Below, in pieces: positions 35,587 to 43,806 of a stretch of 64,000 nucleotides of DNA. Position 1 is the stretch's first letter, and every line of letters starts with the position of its first letter. The DNA lies in contig NZ_CP102826.1 of the NCBI RefSeq assembly GCF_025643595.1, positions 3,596,001 to 3,660,000 of the forward strand, read 5' to 3'. The stretch comes from Saccharopolyspora rosea (lineage in GTDB: Bacteria; Actinomycetota; Actinomycetes; Mycobacteriales; Pseudonocardiaceae). The notes below the pieces were generated by a model that saw only the letters and a list, made by a program, of their open reading frames with translations, did no database searches and was not told where the DNA came from. The position numbers and the translations under genes were made by a program.

Positions 35587-35740
35587 GCGATCCCTCCCGC
35601 GAAGCCCCGTCCGGGGCTTCGACTTCGGTCAACCCGATCAGTATGCCTAGCAGTATGCGGCTCACTTCCGATGTGAGTACAGGGAGTTCGTCGGGCAGAT
35701 GCACGGTGAGGCGTTCCTCGTCGCAGCGACCCGAGCTCAC
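35576..35740 (-). CDS. Small coupled protein between tra and serine integrase
   Basis: A 54-residue ORF too short for most gene finders. Its GTG overlaps the stop of the FtsK-like gene (GTGA at 35740-35737), and its TGA lies inside the first codons of the integrase. It encodes RCDEERLTVHLPDELPVLTS and then EVSRILLGILIGLTEVEAPD, a hydrophilic start with one hydrophobic helix. Double overlap implies translational coupling. A role in integrase control is possible by position only. Confidence 0.55.
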   Translation of the reverse strand: MSSGRCDEERLTVHLPDELPVLTSEVSRILLGILIGLTEVEAPDGASREGSRDY

Positions 35741-37890
35741 GCCTCATCCGCCTCGTGGTCGTCAGCGGAGCTGATTTCGTCAGCGCTGATGCGGTCGATC
35801 GCGGCGCGGAGGTCGGCGGTGAAGTAGCCGCGCACGCGGCGTACTTCCCCGTCCGCGTCCGCCACGCGGTATCGGGTGGGGCGGCAGCCGAGCTCGCCCA
35901 TGTCCCGCCCGAAGCCGGTCGGATCGAGATCGAGCGCACCGGTCAGCTCGGCTGTCGGTACGAACTCGCGGGTCGTGAGGTCCTCGCCGAGGTAGTCGAC
36001 GACCGAGGCGAGCGGCTCCGGCAGCTCAGTCGGAACGTCCGCCCCTGGCGAGACGCCGCTTCCGAGCGCCTTCGCGACGCTGGCCCGGTCGATGGCCTGG
36101 CGGGAGTCGTCGCCAGCGGCGTGCCCGGTGAGCGTGCCCGCCGCTTCCCGCAGCGCGCGCCCGCGCTCGCAGATCGACCGCCATTCGGCGTTGTCCATGT
36201 AGTAGGTGCGCGTCGTGACCGCCAGCGTCTCGGCACCGGCGTCGGTATCCCCATCCGGGCGGAGGATGCCGACTCCCTTGTGACCGGGCAGCAGTGTGGA
36301 GGCGTCGAAGCCCCGGGTGTTCATCTGCTCGCCGAGCACGATGTTGGAGTCGCGCCAGTCCACCACCCGTAGCGCGAACCGCGAGCCGAGCACGGCGCGC
36401 AGCCGGGACGGGATCGTGGTCGAGTCGGGCCGTTGGGTGACGAGGATGACGACGATCCCGGCCGCGGGTCCTTTGCGGGCGAGGTAGGTCAACAGGTCCG
36501 CGATGTAGGCGCCGAGCGTGGTCTTCGTGCCGTCGACGTCCTGCCGCGTCGTGTTCTCCAGATACACCTGGACCTCGTCGATGATCACGGCCGTGATCGG
36601 CATGTCGAGCTCGGGATCCCGGGAGATCTCCGGCGTGATCTTGGATTCGGGGCAGACCTCATCGTCCAATTCGGACATCCGCGCGTAGCGGCTTTGCACC
36701 GTGGCGACCAGCTCGACGAGGTTGTCCCGCACGGCTTCGGCGTGCTCCTGCTCGTCACCGCAGACGTAGCGGTGGGCGACCGCCTCGGCGGCGCGCCAGT
36801 CCTTCCCGCCCTTGCCGTCGAAGACGTACAGCCGCGTGTGCGGGTCGAGGATGAGCCCGGCCGCCGGGATGCGGGCCGCGCACGTCTTGCCCTGCCGAGG
36901 GATCGCTCCGATGATCAGCGACGTCCACACCAGCTGCAGGTCGACCGGTCGTTTCCGCGCGTCACGCCCGAACGGAATCGGCCGCCAGGCGTCCCAGCGC
37001 TCGGCGTCGAGCAGCGGGAACCGCAACGGCGGACCGGAGTACGGGTCTTCATCGGCCACCCACAGGAAGACGCGCCCGGCGTGGCCGCCCCGCCCGCGCA
37101 CCCGCTCGACGACGAGCTGGAGCTCGTCGACGGCCAGCGCCGAGGCGAGCGCTTCGCGATGCTTGATCGCATCGGCCGCCTTGCGGGTGGCCGGGAGGTC
37201 GACGGTGACGGCCCAGCCCGCGCCATCGTGCGTGGCGCGCTCGACCAACCGGAGAGTCTCGTCCTTGCCGATCAGCTTCGCGTCGCGGAAGGCGTCGACG
37301 AGGACCTGGGAGTCCATCGTCCACTCCAACGTGCGAGGACCGGCCAGGACAGGTTTCCGGCCGGGTTCGCCGTCCTTGCGACGACCGAACACGGCCAGCA
37401 CGACCGCGCAGGTTCCGGCCGTGAACCACAGCACCGACGTGCCGAGCGCGGCATACGCCGCGGTGACCGCTGCAGCGCCTGCCAAGGCGACGACTCCGGT
37501 CACCTTCCACCGGAAGAGGGTGAGCTGGCGGATCTCGATGAACTTGTCCGCGAGTTTCTCCGACTGCTCGGCGGCGTCCCGGTAGTCGTGCACCCGCACC
37601 CACCGTCGCCAGCACCGCGCCGCAGCGACCGCCCCGCGGCCGACCGAGGTCAGCAACCGTCCCGGGGAACGCAGCGCGAACGCCACGGCGTCCATGAACG
37701 CGCGCCGCGCCGCCTGTCGGGACCGCAGTGGCGACGGCACGCGCGGTGAACGCCGCCACCAGTTCGCGAACCGGTTCCACCAGCGTCGGAGGCGCGACTC
37801 ACGCGGCGAGTCGTCGACCAGTTCGGCGTCGAAGATGTGGCGCTCGACGTCGCGCACGTGATCCGGAGCCAGGTATCCACCACCCTTCAT
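35737..37890 (-). CDS. tra: FtsK/SpoIIIE-like DNA transfer protein of AICE type
   Basis: A 717-residue membrane ATPase. Two membrane helices lie near residues 100-160 (WKVTGVVALAGAAAVTAAYA). The motor has Walker A-like GAIPRQGKT near residues 326-335, TRLYVFDGKGGKDWRAAEAV, Walker B ITAVIIDEVQVYL and ILVTQRPDSTTIPSRLR. A C-terminal winged-helix-like region with TELTGALDLDPTGFGRDMGE may bind DNA. This type moves double-stranded DNA during mycelial conjugation of actinomycete integrative elements. The ATG at 37890 overlaps the DUF2637 gene stop; the longer frame to 38505 would overlap that gene. Confidence 0.9.
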   Translation of the reverse strand: MKGGGYLAPDHVRDVERHIFDAELVDDSPRESRLRRWWNRFANWWRRSPRVPSPLRSRQAARRAFMDAVAFALRSPGRLLTSVGRGAVAAARCWRRWVRVHDYRDAAEQSEKLADKFIEIRQLTLFRWKVTGVVALAGAAAVTAAYAALGTSVLWFTAGTCAVVLAVFGRRKDGEPGRKPVLAGPRTLEWTMDSQVLVDAFRDAKLIGKDETLRLVERATHDGAGWAVTVDLPATRKAADAIKHREALASALAVDELQLVVERVRGRGGHAGRVFLWVADEDPYSGPPLRFPLLDAERWDAWRPIPFGRDARKRPVDLQLVWTSLIIGAIPRQGKTCAARIPAAGLILDPHTRLYVFDGKGGKDWRAAEAVAHRYVCGDEQEHAEAVRDNLVELVATVQSRYARMSELDDEVCPESKITPEISRDPELDMPITAVIIDEVQVYLENTTRQDVDGTKTTLGAYIADLLTYLARKGPAAGIVVILVTQRPDSTTIPSRLRAVLGSRFALRVVDWRDSNIVLGEQMNTRGFDASTLLPGHKGVGILRPDGDTDAGAETLAVTTRTYYMDNAEWRSICERGRALREAAGTLTGHAAGDDSRQAIDRASVAKALGSGVSPGADVPTELPEPLASVVDYLGEDLTTREFVPTAELTGALDLDPTGFGRDMGELGCRPTRYRVADADGEVRRVRGYFTADLRAAIDRISADEISSADDHEADEA

Positions 37891-38603
37891 CGCTGCTCCA
37901 CCTCCGCACCCAGCGACTCGGCCAACTTGGACGACAGCCCTCGGGAACAGCCCGTGACCTCCCGAATCCACGCCGGGGTGACCTCCACACCTGGCGTCCA
38001 TGCCTCGCGGGCGCGGCTCAGGTACGCGTCGAAGGAGACGCGCCGCTTCGCGACAGCCGGTTCCTTGCTGGACGGTTCGGAAGCCACTCCGGCAGCGTCC
38101 GCTTCCGCAGCGTTCGTGAACGCCGTCCGCGCCGCCCGGACCGCTTCGCTGAGCTTGCCCCGCAGGTCGGTCACCGCCTCGGCGGCGACGAACACCACCA
38201 GTGGCGGTACCGAGTGCAGCACCACGAGATCCGCCGATCGGACCGCGTACGCACCCCAGGTGTTCATGACGTACGTGGCGGCGAGCGTGAACCACTTCGC
38301 GGCCCGCACCCATCCACCGGTGCGGATGCCGTAGCGCGCCGTCACCTGCTCGGCTCGCAGGATGGCCAACAGCACGAGCGAGACCATCGGGTCCAGCAGC
38401 CATGCGGCCAGCCACGGCAGCGACCACGGCCGAGCTCCGCTCGCGGCGAAGCTCTGGACGTTGGTCATGGTGAACGCCATTCCGAGCAGAATCCCGGTCC
38501 AGCACAGCCGGTCGACCTGCCTGCGCGCGTCCTCAACCGCTCGCGCCTCCTCCGGGGTGGCCGGCTCGCGCCGACCACCCCGCGACGTCGTGTTCTCGCT
38601 CAT
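37887..38603 (-). CDS. DUF2637/SpdB-like membrane protein
   Basis: A 238-residue protein. The N-terminal half has four hydrophobic segments (WTGILLGMAFTMTNVQSFAA, LPWLAAWLLDPMVSLVLLAI and two more up to residue 145), matching DUF2637, which includes SpdB-type spread proteins of Streptomyces plasmids. The C-terminal half is cytoplasmic with ARRREAWTP-like helices and VTPAWIREVTGCSRGLSSKL, resembling an HTH. Its start and stop overlap both neighbours (ATGA). Spd proteins aid spread of transferred DNA between hyphal compartments. Confidence 0.82.
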   Translation of the reverse strand: MSENTTSRGGRREPATPEEARAVEDARRQVDRLCWTGILLGMAFTMTNVQSFAASGARPWSLPWLAAWLLDPMVSLVLLAILRAEQVTARYGIRTGGWVRAAKWFTLAATYVMNTWGAYAVRSADLVVLHSVPPLVVFVAAEAVTDLRGKLSEAVRAARTAFTNAAEADAAGVASEPSSKEPAVAKRRVSFDAYLSRAREAWTPGVEVTPAWIREVTGCSRGLSSKLAESLGAEVEQR

Positions 38604-38929
38604 CGCCGTTCGCGCCTCCGCCCCGGAGCGTCGAAGGTCGTCACGGTCAGCGCCTTGGTCAGCGTGTACGCGGCGAACAACGCGGGAACGCCGAGCACGG
38701 CGAACGTCAGCGTCGTGTTGCCGGGGTGCGTGACGACGATCCACTGCACCACCACGATCGCGGCGGCCGTGACGATCACCCGGCCGGTCAGCGACACCAG
38801 CCGCACACCTGCCTGAGCAGCCTTGGTCGCGCGGCGGGTGGCGCGCGAGCTCGCCCTCCACACCATCACCAGGACCAGGAGCACGCCGATCGCGGCGAGG
38901 ACCTGGACGGGAGTCAGCTGCAGAATCAT
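38600..38929 (-). CDS. SpdD-like small membrane protein
   Basis: A 109-residue protein with three hydrophobic segments (LTPVQVLAAIGVLLVLVMVW, VIVTAAAIVVVQWIVV, TFAVLGVPALFAAYTL) and a basic C-terminus. It overlaps the DUF2637 gene downstream and the WhiB-like gene upstream. Small hydrophobic proteins at this position in AICEs are usually spread (Spd) proteins. Confidence 0.7.
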   Translation of the reverse strand: MILQLTPVQVLAAIGVLLVLVMVWRASSRATRRATKAAQAGVRLVSLTGRVIVTAAAIVVVQWIVVTHPGNTTLTFAVLGVPALFAAYTLTKALTVTTFDAPGRRRERR

Positions 38930-39285
38930 CGGGTCGCACCCCCTTCGTCGGGGTCGAAGGCACGCTCGCCGCGCTGCAGCCAGTGGAAGTGCAGCGCTCG
39001 GCGGTCCTCTTCGGACAGACCACCCCAGACACCGACGGTGTGTTCACCAGCGGTTCGGAGTTCGAGTTCCAGGCATTCGTCCTGGACCGGGCATCCCGCG
39101 CACAGCTGCTCGGCCAGGTCGCGGTCGCTCATGTGCTCGTCGAGCCACGCGGGTTCGTCCTCCCAACAGCCCGACATGCAGGTGCCATGCGTTCGCACAA
39201 TGCCGTCGAGCTCGTGGCTGTCGGCCCATCGGAGCCGGTCCAGCCGCCACGCGATGCCGATGAGGAACAGGTCGTTGTAGGTCAC
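38926..39285 (-). CDS. WhiB-like iron-sulfur transcription factor
   Basis: A 119-residue protein with the WhiB cysteine pattern: C in GTCMSGCWEDEP, then LCAGCPVQDECLE, giving C-x2-C-x5-C, followed by TVGVWGGLSEEDRR (the GVWGG turn). WhiB proteins bind a 4Fe-4S cluster and act with sigma factor. I chose the GTG at 39285 because it overlaps the upstream stop (GTGA); a longer ATG start at 39318 is possible. Placed within the transfer operon, it may link transfer to redox or developmental state. Confidence 0.88.
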   Translation of the reverse strand: MTYNDLFLIGIAWRLDRLRWADSHELDGIVRTHGTCMSGCWEDEPAWLDEHMSDRDLAEQLCAGCPVQDECLELELRTAGEHTVGVWGGLSEEDRRALHFHWLQRGERAFDPDEGGATR

Positions 39286-39533
39286 TGGCGACCACCCCTG
39301 CCGCGAGCGGTCGTGCACTTCGGAGAACGGACATCGGTCCTAGTCACGGCCGGGCCGAGCAAGGAGGTGAGCTCGGTGGACGGGATCACCAGACGGCCGC
39401 GGCGCGGGACCGCGCGCACGGTGCCGGTCCGGATGGCGCGGGAGACGGTCGACGTCTCGACGCCCAGGAGCCACGCGACTTGCCGGACGGTGAAGTACAC
39501 GCCTCGTCCGGTCTTCGGGATCACGGAATGCAT
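39282..39533 (-). CDS. Small helix-turn-helix protein, excisionase-like
   Basis: An 83-residue protein with YFTVRQVAWLLGVETSTVSR followed by AIRTGTVRAVPRRGRLVIPS, a MerR/excisionase-type winged helix. I chose the ATG at 39533 over the TTG at 39557. It is the first gene of the leftward transfer operon and faces an XRE gene. It may act as Xis for the serine integrase or as a repressor; sequence alone does not decide. Confidence 0.7.
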   Translation of the reverse strand: MHSVIPKTGRGVYFTVRQVAWLLGVETSTVSRAIRTGTVRAVPRRGRLVIPSTELTSLLGPAVTRTDVRSPKCTTARGRGGRQ

Positions 39534-39564
39534 CGGAGAAACCCTTCGCGAAATCAAGATAAAG

Positions 39565-39594
39565 CTGATTTCAGCAACTCATTACTGATTTCAG
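39565..39594. promoter_or_regulatory. Paired CTGATTTCAG operators
   Basis: CTGATTTCAG occurs at 39565-39574 and 39585-39594, 20 bases apart, between the divergent HTH and XRE genes. TGATTTCAG also occurs at 35571-35579 and 47373-47381, near the integrase start and at the promoter of the second large regulator. Spacing of about two helical turns fits cooperative repressor binding. Confidence 0.5.
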
Positions 39595-39704
39595 CGCATC
39601 AAAGGACGCGTTGTTCCACGGCGCGCGAAAAGCGCCTGGCTGCGAACCGCAAGTCAGCGGGAAGGCGTTAACCTCGACGCCGGAGGCGGAGCGCGGAGGA
39701 ATAG

Positions 39705-40088
39705 TTGTCGGAAGATTGGGCGGCAGTCGCCAGAGCGATTAACGAGCGCGTGAGCGAGCTCGGTTGGCGGCAGCGCGAGCTCGCGGAGCGCTCGCGCGTC
39801 TCGCAGGCGATCGTCCGCGAGATCCAACATCACGTGGTGGAGCGCAGGCGGAGCTCGCGAACACTGGAGTCGCTGTCGGTCGCGCTCGGCTGGCACCCGC
39901 AACACCTGAACGCCGTGCTGCACGGGCGAAAACCACCGCCGGTCGACGAACCGATCCGAGAGCGGCCGGACACGGTTTGGTCCAGATTGGACGCTCTCGA
40001 AGAGCGCCTGGACGAGATCACCGAACGGCTCGACGACCTGAAGGGCGACCTCGCGACGGTGATCGAGCATGTGCGCAGTAAGCGGTAG
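39705..40088 (+). CDS. XRE-type HTH regulator with a coiled-coil tail
   Basis: A 127-residue protein. Residues 5-65 form a Cro/CI-type HTH (LGWRQRELAERSRVSQAIVR with RTLESLSVALGW). Residues 80-125 are a heptad-like coiled coil (LDALEERLDEITERLDDLKG). The TTG start at 39705 is preceded by GGAGGA five bases away, which decides it. It is divergent from the transfer operon and is probably its repressor. Confidence 0.78.
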   Translation: MSEDWAAVARAINERVSELGWRQRELAERSRVSQAIVREIQHHVVERRRSSRTLESLSVALGWHPQHLNAVLHGRKPPPVDEPIRERPDTVWSRLDALEERLDEITERLDDLKGDLATVIEHVRSKR

Positions 40089-40238
40089 GTCCGTTCTTCT
40101 CGGGTTGCTGGTCGCGGCGTTTTCCATGCCTTCAATTCCAGCCCCGATTCGCCGGGGAACCCATGCATCGGCGACGCACCTCGGATGCAGCCCCGGTGCA
40201 GTGACGATGCACAACAGAACCGCGGAGGCTTCTGCTCG

Positions 40239-41843
40239 ATGAATTCGCCGAGCACGTGGACCGGCCGGACGGCATGCGCGCTGCAGGCCGCGATGCGAAT
40301 GAGCAACGAGGCGTTCGCCGAACACCTCGGCATCGCGGTCCGGACCGTCGCCGGGTGGCACCAGAAGCCCGAGCTGACACCGAAACCGGAGACGCAGCAG
40401 CTCCTCGACACGGCGCTGGAGCAGGCAACACCAGCGGTCAAGGAGCGTTTCGCCGCTACATCCGGCCAAACCGCGGACGTCGTCGCCGAGGCAGCGCCGT
40501 CCGAAGGCGACGAGGAAACCCGCCGGGCAGCAGCCGATGCGGAACTACGGCTCGCCACGGACGCCAATATCAGCGCTGCACTCGACTGGCTCGACGAACA
40601 CGCGGCTTGGTCACCGGGGTCCGCGCGCCGGGAGGTGGCCTCGCGGCTCGCCCGTCTCGACATCAGGCAGCTGCAAGAGCGCGGCAGCGCGCGAGGACGG
40701 GTGGACCAGCGCAGCGTCGCCGAGACGCTGGCCGAGTACTACGGAGCCGGGGACGACAAGCACGGCCGCTACTGCGCACGAGTCGGCGACACCGGCGAGG
40801 TGGAGACCAGCATGGTCACGCGCGCCGACTGGCTCGACCTCGGCTGTCCGCTGACCGCCCGACACGACCGGCTCACGGTCACCCGGACGACATCGGGCGC
40901 CGGAACCGCACTCGACGTCGACGCGGCCCAGCGTGCCGCACAACGGCTGGCCGAGACCCTGGCGATGGGGACGCGCCTGGTCGACATGCCGCTGTACCGG
41001 TTGCTGGACATCGACGTCTCCCCTGGCTCGATCGCCGGGAAAGTCGGGGTTTCGAGGTTCGTCGAGTACGCGGTAACGATGGACCTGCTCGAAGGCGAAC
41101 TGGTCGACGCGATCAGCGCAGGCGTCGCCACCGAGCCCGGCGCCATGCCGCTGCGGGACAAGCTCCTGCCTGACCTCGCCTCGGTCCTGAACGTGTCGGA
41201 CCGGCTCTGCGCCGGTGGCCCGCTCGCACTGTGCGCGATCGCTCGCCCCGCCGACCCGTTCCGCGGCGAGGCGGACTACGTCCTGCTCGTCCAGGAACGC
41301 TCCGGACACGTCCTCAACGCGGCACGGCGGCTGGCCGTCATCCCGAAGGGCTTCCACCAGCCGATGACGGACTACCGCGCGGACGCCAAACTCGGCGCGA
41401 CGCTGCGGCGCGAGGTGGAAGAGGAGCTGTTCGGCCGCGACGACATCGACAACACGCTCTCCAACCAGCGCAGCGCCGACCCAATGCACCCGAGCCGGCT
41501 GACCGAGCCCATGCGCTGGCTCATGGAAAACCCGTCACGGCTCCGGATGGAGTGCACCGCCTTCGGAATCAACCTGCTCAGCGGCAATTTCGAGTTCCCC
41601 AGCCTCATCGTGATCGACGACGAGGAGTTCTGGCAAAGGTTCGGCGGTCGGGTCGAGGCAAACTGGGAAGCGGCCGGGTTGCGGCAGTACTCCAGCCTCG
41701 ACGACGAGCTGCTGGCCGAGCTCATCGATGACGTAGCGTGGAGCAACGAAGGGCTCTTCGCACTGCTGCAGGGGCTACGACGGCTCGGGGAGATCGGCGG
41801 GGATAGAGTCCAGCTCCCGTCGATCGAGTGGGAGGTTCGGTAG
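40239..41843 (+). CDS. Large element regulator with HTH and Nudix-like region
   Basis: A 534-residue protein. The N-terminus has AMRMSNEAFAEHLGIAVRTV, an HTH. The middle has DWLDEHAAWSPGSARREVAS and a conserved MPLYRLLDIDVSPGSIAGKV block. Near residues 390-410, LGATLRREVEEELFG resembles the REUxEE part of a Nudix box, but the upstream Gx5E part is degenerate, so catalysis is doubtful. The ATG at 40239 has GGAGG ten bases before it. A paralogue lies at 45625-47280. AICEs often carry regulator plus Nudix genes; here both may be combined. The stop shares a base with the cupin-like gene (TAGTG). Confidence 0.68.
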   Translation: MNSPSTWTGRTACALQAAMRMSNEAFAEHLGIAVRTVAGWHQKPELTPKPETQQLLDTALEQATPAVKERFAATSGQTADVVAEAAPSEGDEETRRAAADAELRLATDANISAALDWLDEHAAWSPGSARREVASRLARLDIRQLQERGSARGRVDQRSVAETLAEYYGAGDDKHGRYCARVGDTGEVETSMVTRADWLDLGCPLTARHDRLTVTRTTSGAGTALDVDAAQRAAQRLAETLAMGTRLVDMPLYRLLDIDVSPGSIAGKVGVSRFVEYAVTMDLLEGELVDAISAGVATEPGAMPLRDKLLPDLASVLNVSDRLCAGGPLALCAIARPADPFRGEADYVLLVQERSGHVLNAARRLAVIPKGFHQPMTDYRADAKLGATLRREVEEELFGRDDIDNTLSNQRSADPMHPSRLTEPMRWLMENPSRLRMECTAFGINLLSGNFEFPSLIVIDDEEFWQRFGGRVEANWEAAGLRQYSSLDDELLAELIDDVAWSNEGLFALLQGLRRLGEIGGDRVQLPSIEWEVR

Positions 41844-42196
41844 TGGGACGCAACTGGCACCACGGGAACGCGGCCGAGGACGGCGACGCAACCCGCGGTT
41901 GGCTCCTCGGCCACTTCATCCAGCCCGAGGACGACATCCGCTCGTCCCGGGACGTCGAGGTGAAGTGGGCGAACCACCCGGCCGGTGAGAAGCGCCCCGA
42001 CTGGACCACCGGCGAACAGCGGACCACCATGCTGCTGCTCGTCACCGGACGCTTCCGCTTGCACCTCACCGAGGGCACGGTGGACCTGACGACGCAGGGC
42101 GACTACGTCGTCTGGGGCCCCGGCATCGATCACGCCTGGGAAGCACTCGCCGACTCGACCGTGATCACGGTCCGTTGGCCGTCGATGCCTGAATAG
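41843..42196 (+). CDS. Cupin-fold protein paired with the regulator
   Basis: A 117-residue protein. It has NWHHGNAAEDGDATRGWLLG, RSSRDVEVKWANHPAGEKRP, LLLVTGRFRLHL and YVVWGPGIDHAWEA, which are strand-turn patterns of a single-domain cupin with metal-type His positions. Proteins of this kind are often mislabelled signal peptidase. The GTG at 41843 follows GGAGG. It overlaps the regulator stop by one base, so the pair is co-translated. A decayed copy lies at 43462-43721. Confidence 0.65.
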   Translation: MGRNWHHGNAAEDGDATRGWLLGHFIQPEDDIRSSRDVEVKWANHPAGEKRPDWTTGEQRTTMLLLVTGRFRLHLTEGTVDLTTQGDYVVWGPGIDHAWEALADSTVITVRWPSMPE

Positions 42197-42381
42197 CGGG
42201 TAGCTCCGTCCAGTTCACCTCGAACCGGCACGTTCGCACCATGGCTGGACGCTGAGAAGTCCACCGAGGCCACCGGCGTGTAAGGCCACGCCTGGACGCT
42301 TTCAACTGGTTGCCGCCACTCACATGGAGTAAGGCAACGTGGTCAGCCCACCGATCCCGAATTCCGATATGATCGGAAGCT

Positions 42382-43326
42382 GTGGACACAAGAACCTGCG
42401 TATCGGACGGACTGTATGATCTCCTTACGGGGTCCAATAAAGACCTTGAGTATCAGCCTCCACTTCGCACGCAGCTGCGTCCAAGATTTAACAAAAATGT
42501 CGTCGTTACCCTCCTTGAAGCCTTAGAGGACCGGGAAGTCTCTCATCCTGAAATGGCGCTCATTGAGCACCATTTGAAGGTTCCTACAAAAGGGTACTAC
42601 TTTTCATCTCGTTACATTGCCATGGGGCCACTTATTGCAAGCATCGTGCTTGCCATTTTTGCCCTGGAGTCGCATAATTTATACATTTATTTAAGCAATT
42701 CTATCGCCCGTGGTGACTATGCAGAAGTTGCCATGTTCGGGATGTACCTGATCATCATCGTTTCATTTGGCTGTGCCAAATATATGCACGTAGACGACGC
42801 GGATTTTTATCGCTATATCAACAAGGCAGAGAAAGTAGCCGGCGCGCACTATTCGTACGAATATAGGCTCGTACGATGTGCCAACGCGGCAGGGCAAGCC
42901 GCCCGAGGTCTCTTTATCTACCTTCAGGGAGGACGACGTTCATGGGTCCCGTCTCCAGCAGTCACGGACCGCGCCCTCAAATATGCATATACACTAATCG
43001 ATGTAGATCTAATCGAAAACTGCGAACGAGCCGACGCCGAACAAAATCTGCATAGATACGCAGTATTTCTGCACTATGCCGCCTCGCTTGTAGCTGTGGA
43101 CCGCGCAGACCTGCTTCCGCGCCTGCGGGACCGCTTCGCCGATTTAGGGATTGAGCGTCGACCGTTGGACGAAAACGGCGACATTCGGCAGCGAGAATCG
43201 GAGTATCTTAACCCTCTTGGGCAACACAATCGCTGGTCCATCATCAGCAGCTATGTCTATCCTCTCGGAACATGGTTTAGTTTCTTGGTAGCACTAGTAG
43301 CATTTATAGTGAATCTGCTTCGCTAG
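42382..43326 (+). CDS. Low-GC membrane protein, probable cargo
   Basis: A 314-residue protein with three hydrophobic segments: about residues 75-98 (AMGPLIASIVLAIFAL), 112-132 (AMFGMYLIIIVSFGCA) and 295-313 (TWFSFLVALVAFIVNLL). The loop between carries VAGAHYSYEYRLVRCANAAG. I recognise no family. Base composition is clearly lower in GC than the flanks, with many A/T third positions, and the GTG start has only a weak CGGAAG. It sits between element regulators, where cargo such as defence or exclusion genes is often found. Confidence 0.62.
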   Translation: MDTRTCVSDGLYDLLTGSNKDLEYQPPLRTQLRPRFNKNVVVTLLEALEDREVSHPEMALIEHHLKVPTKGYYFSSRYIAMGPLIASIVLAIFALESHNLYIYLSNSIARGDYAEVAMFGMYLIIIVSFGCAKYMHVDDADFYRYINKAEKVAGAHYSYEYRLVRCANAAGQAARGLFIYLQGGRRSWVPSPAVTDRALKYAYTLIDVDLIENCERADAEQNLHRYAVFLHYAASLVAVDRADLLPRLRDRFADLGIERRPLDENGDIRQRESEYLNPLGQHNRWSIISSYVYPLGTWFSFLVALVAFIVNLLR

Positions 43327-43396
43327 CGTTGCATGGTCCACCACCTACGCTTCTGCTGATGCCGCCAGTGGTTCGACACTCAGCGTAGACGTGTGT

Positions 43397-43461
43397 GGAT
43401 CGAGGATACCTCGACCCGGTCACCGTCGAGTTCGGACAGTCGTCGCATCCCCTGCAGCAGG
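43397..43461 (-). pseudogene. C-terminal scrap of a large element regulator
   Basis: Read on the minus strand it encodes LLQGMRRLSELDGDRVEVSS, which matches the C-terminal ends of both large regulators (LLQGLRRLGEIGG and LLQGVRRLAELDG). It is inverted relative to the decayed cupin gene beginning at 43462, whereas the intact pair at 40239-42196 is collinear. The junction lies at CCTGCAGCAGG. Confidence 0.6.
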
Positions 43462-43721
43462 GTGGGACACAACTGGCACCACGGGCGCACGCGGCCGAGG
43501 GCGGCGGCACAACCCGCGGTGGGCTCCTCGGCCACTTCATCCAGCCCGAGGACGATGTCCGCTCATCCCGGGACGTCGAGGTGAAGTAGACGAACCACGC
43601 GGCCGATGAAAAGCGCCCCGACTGGACCACCGGAGAACAGCGCACCACGATGCTGCTGCTCGTCAGCGGGCGATTCCGCCTACACCGGATCACGGTCCGT
43701 TGGCTTTCGGTGCCTCAATAG
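43462..43721 (+). pseudogene. Decayed copy of the cupin-like gene
   Basis: The sequence follows 41843-42196 closely (GGLLGHFIQPEDDVRSSRDV, TTGEQRTTMLLLVSGRFRLH) but has a frameshift early on, an in-frame stop where the intact protein has EVKW, and a deletion of about 33 codons that joins RFRLH to ITVRW. It ends at TAG 43719-43721. It shows duplication and decay inside the element. Confidence 0.75.
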
Positions 43722-43806
43722 TGAACAGCTTGATCTGTCAACGGTCGGTTCTGGACGGTTGATGCGGAGTTTCCACTCAAGGACGAAAACATCTTTTTCG
43801 TGCTAT

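Noticed and set aside
43393-43609. Short plus-strand frames as separate genes
   Set aside because: They are parts of the decayed cupin copy and the inverted regulator scrap.
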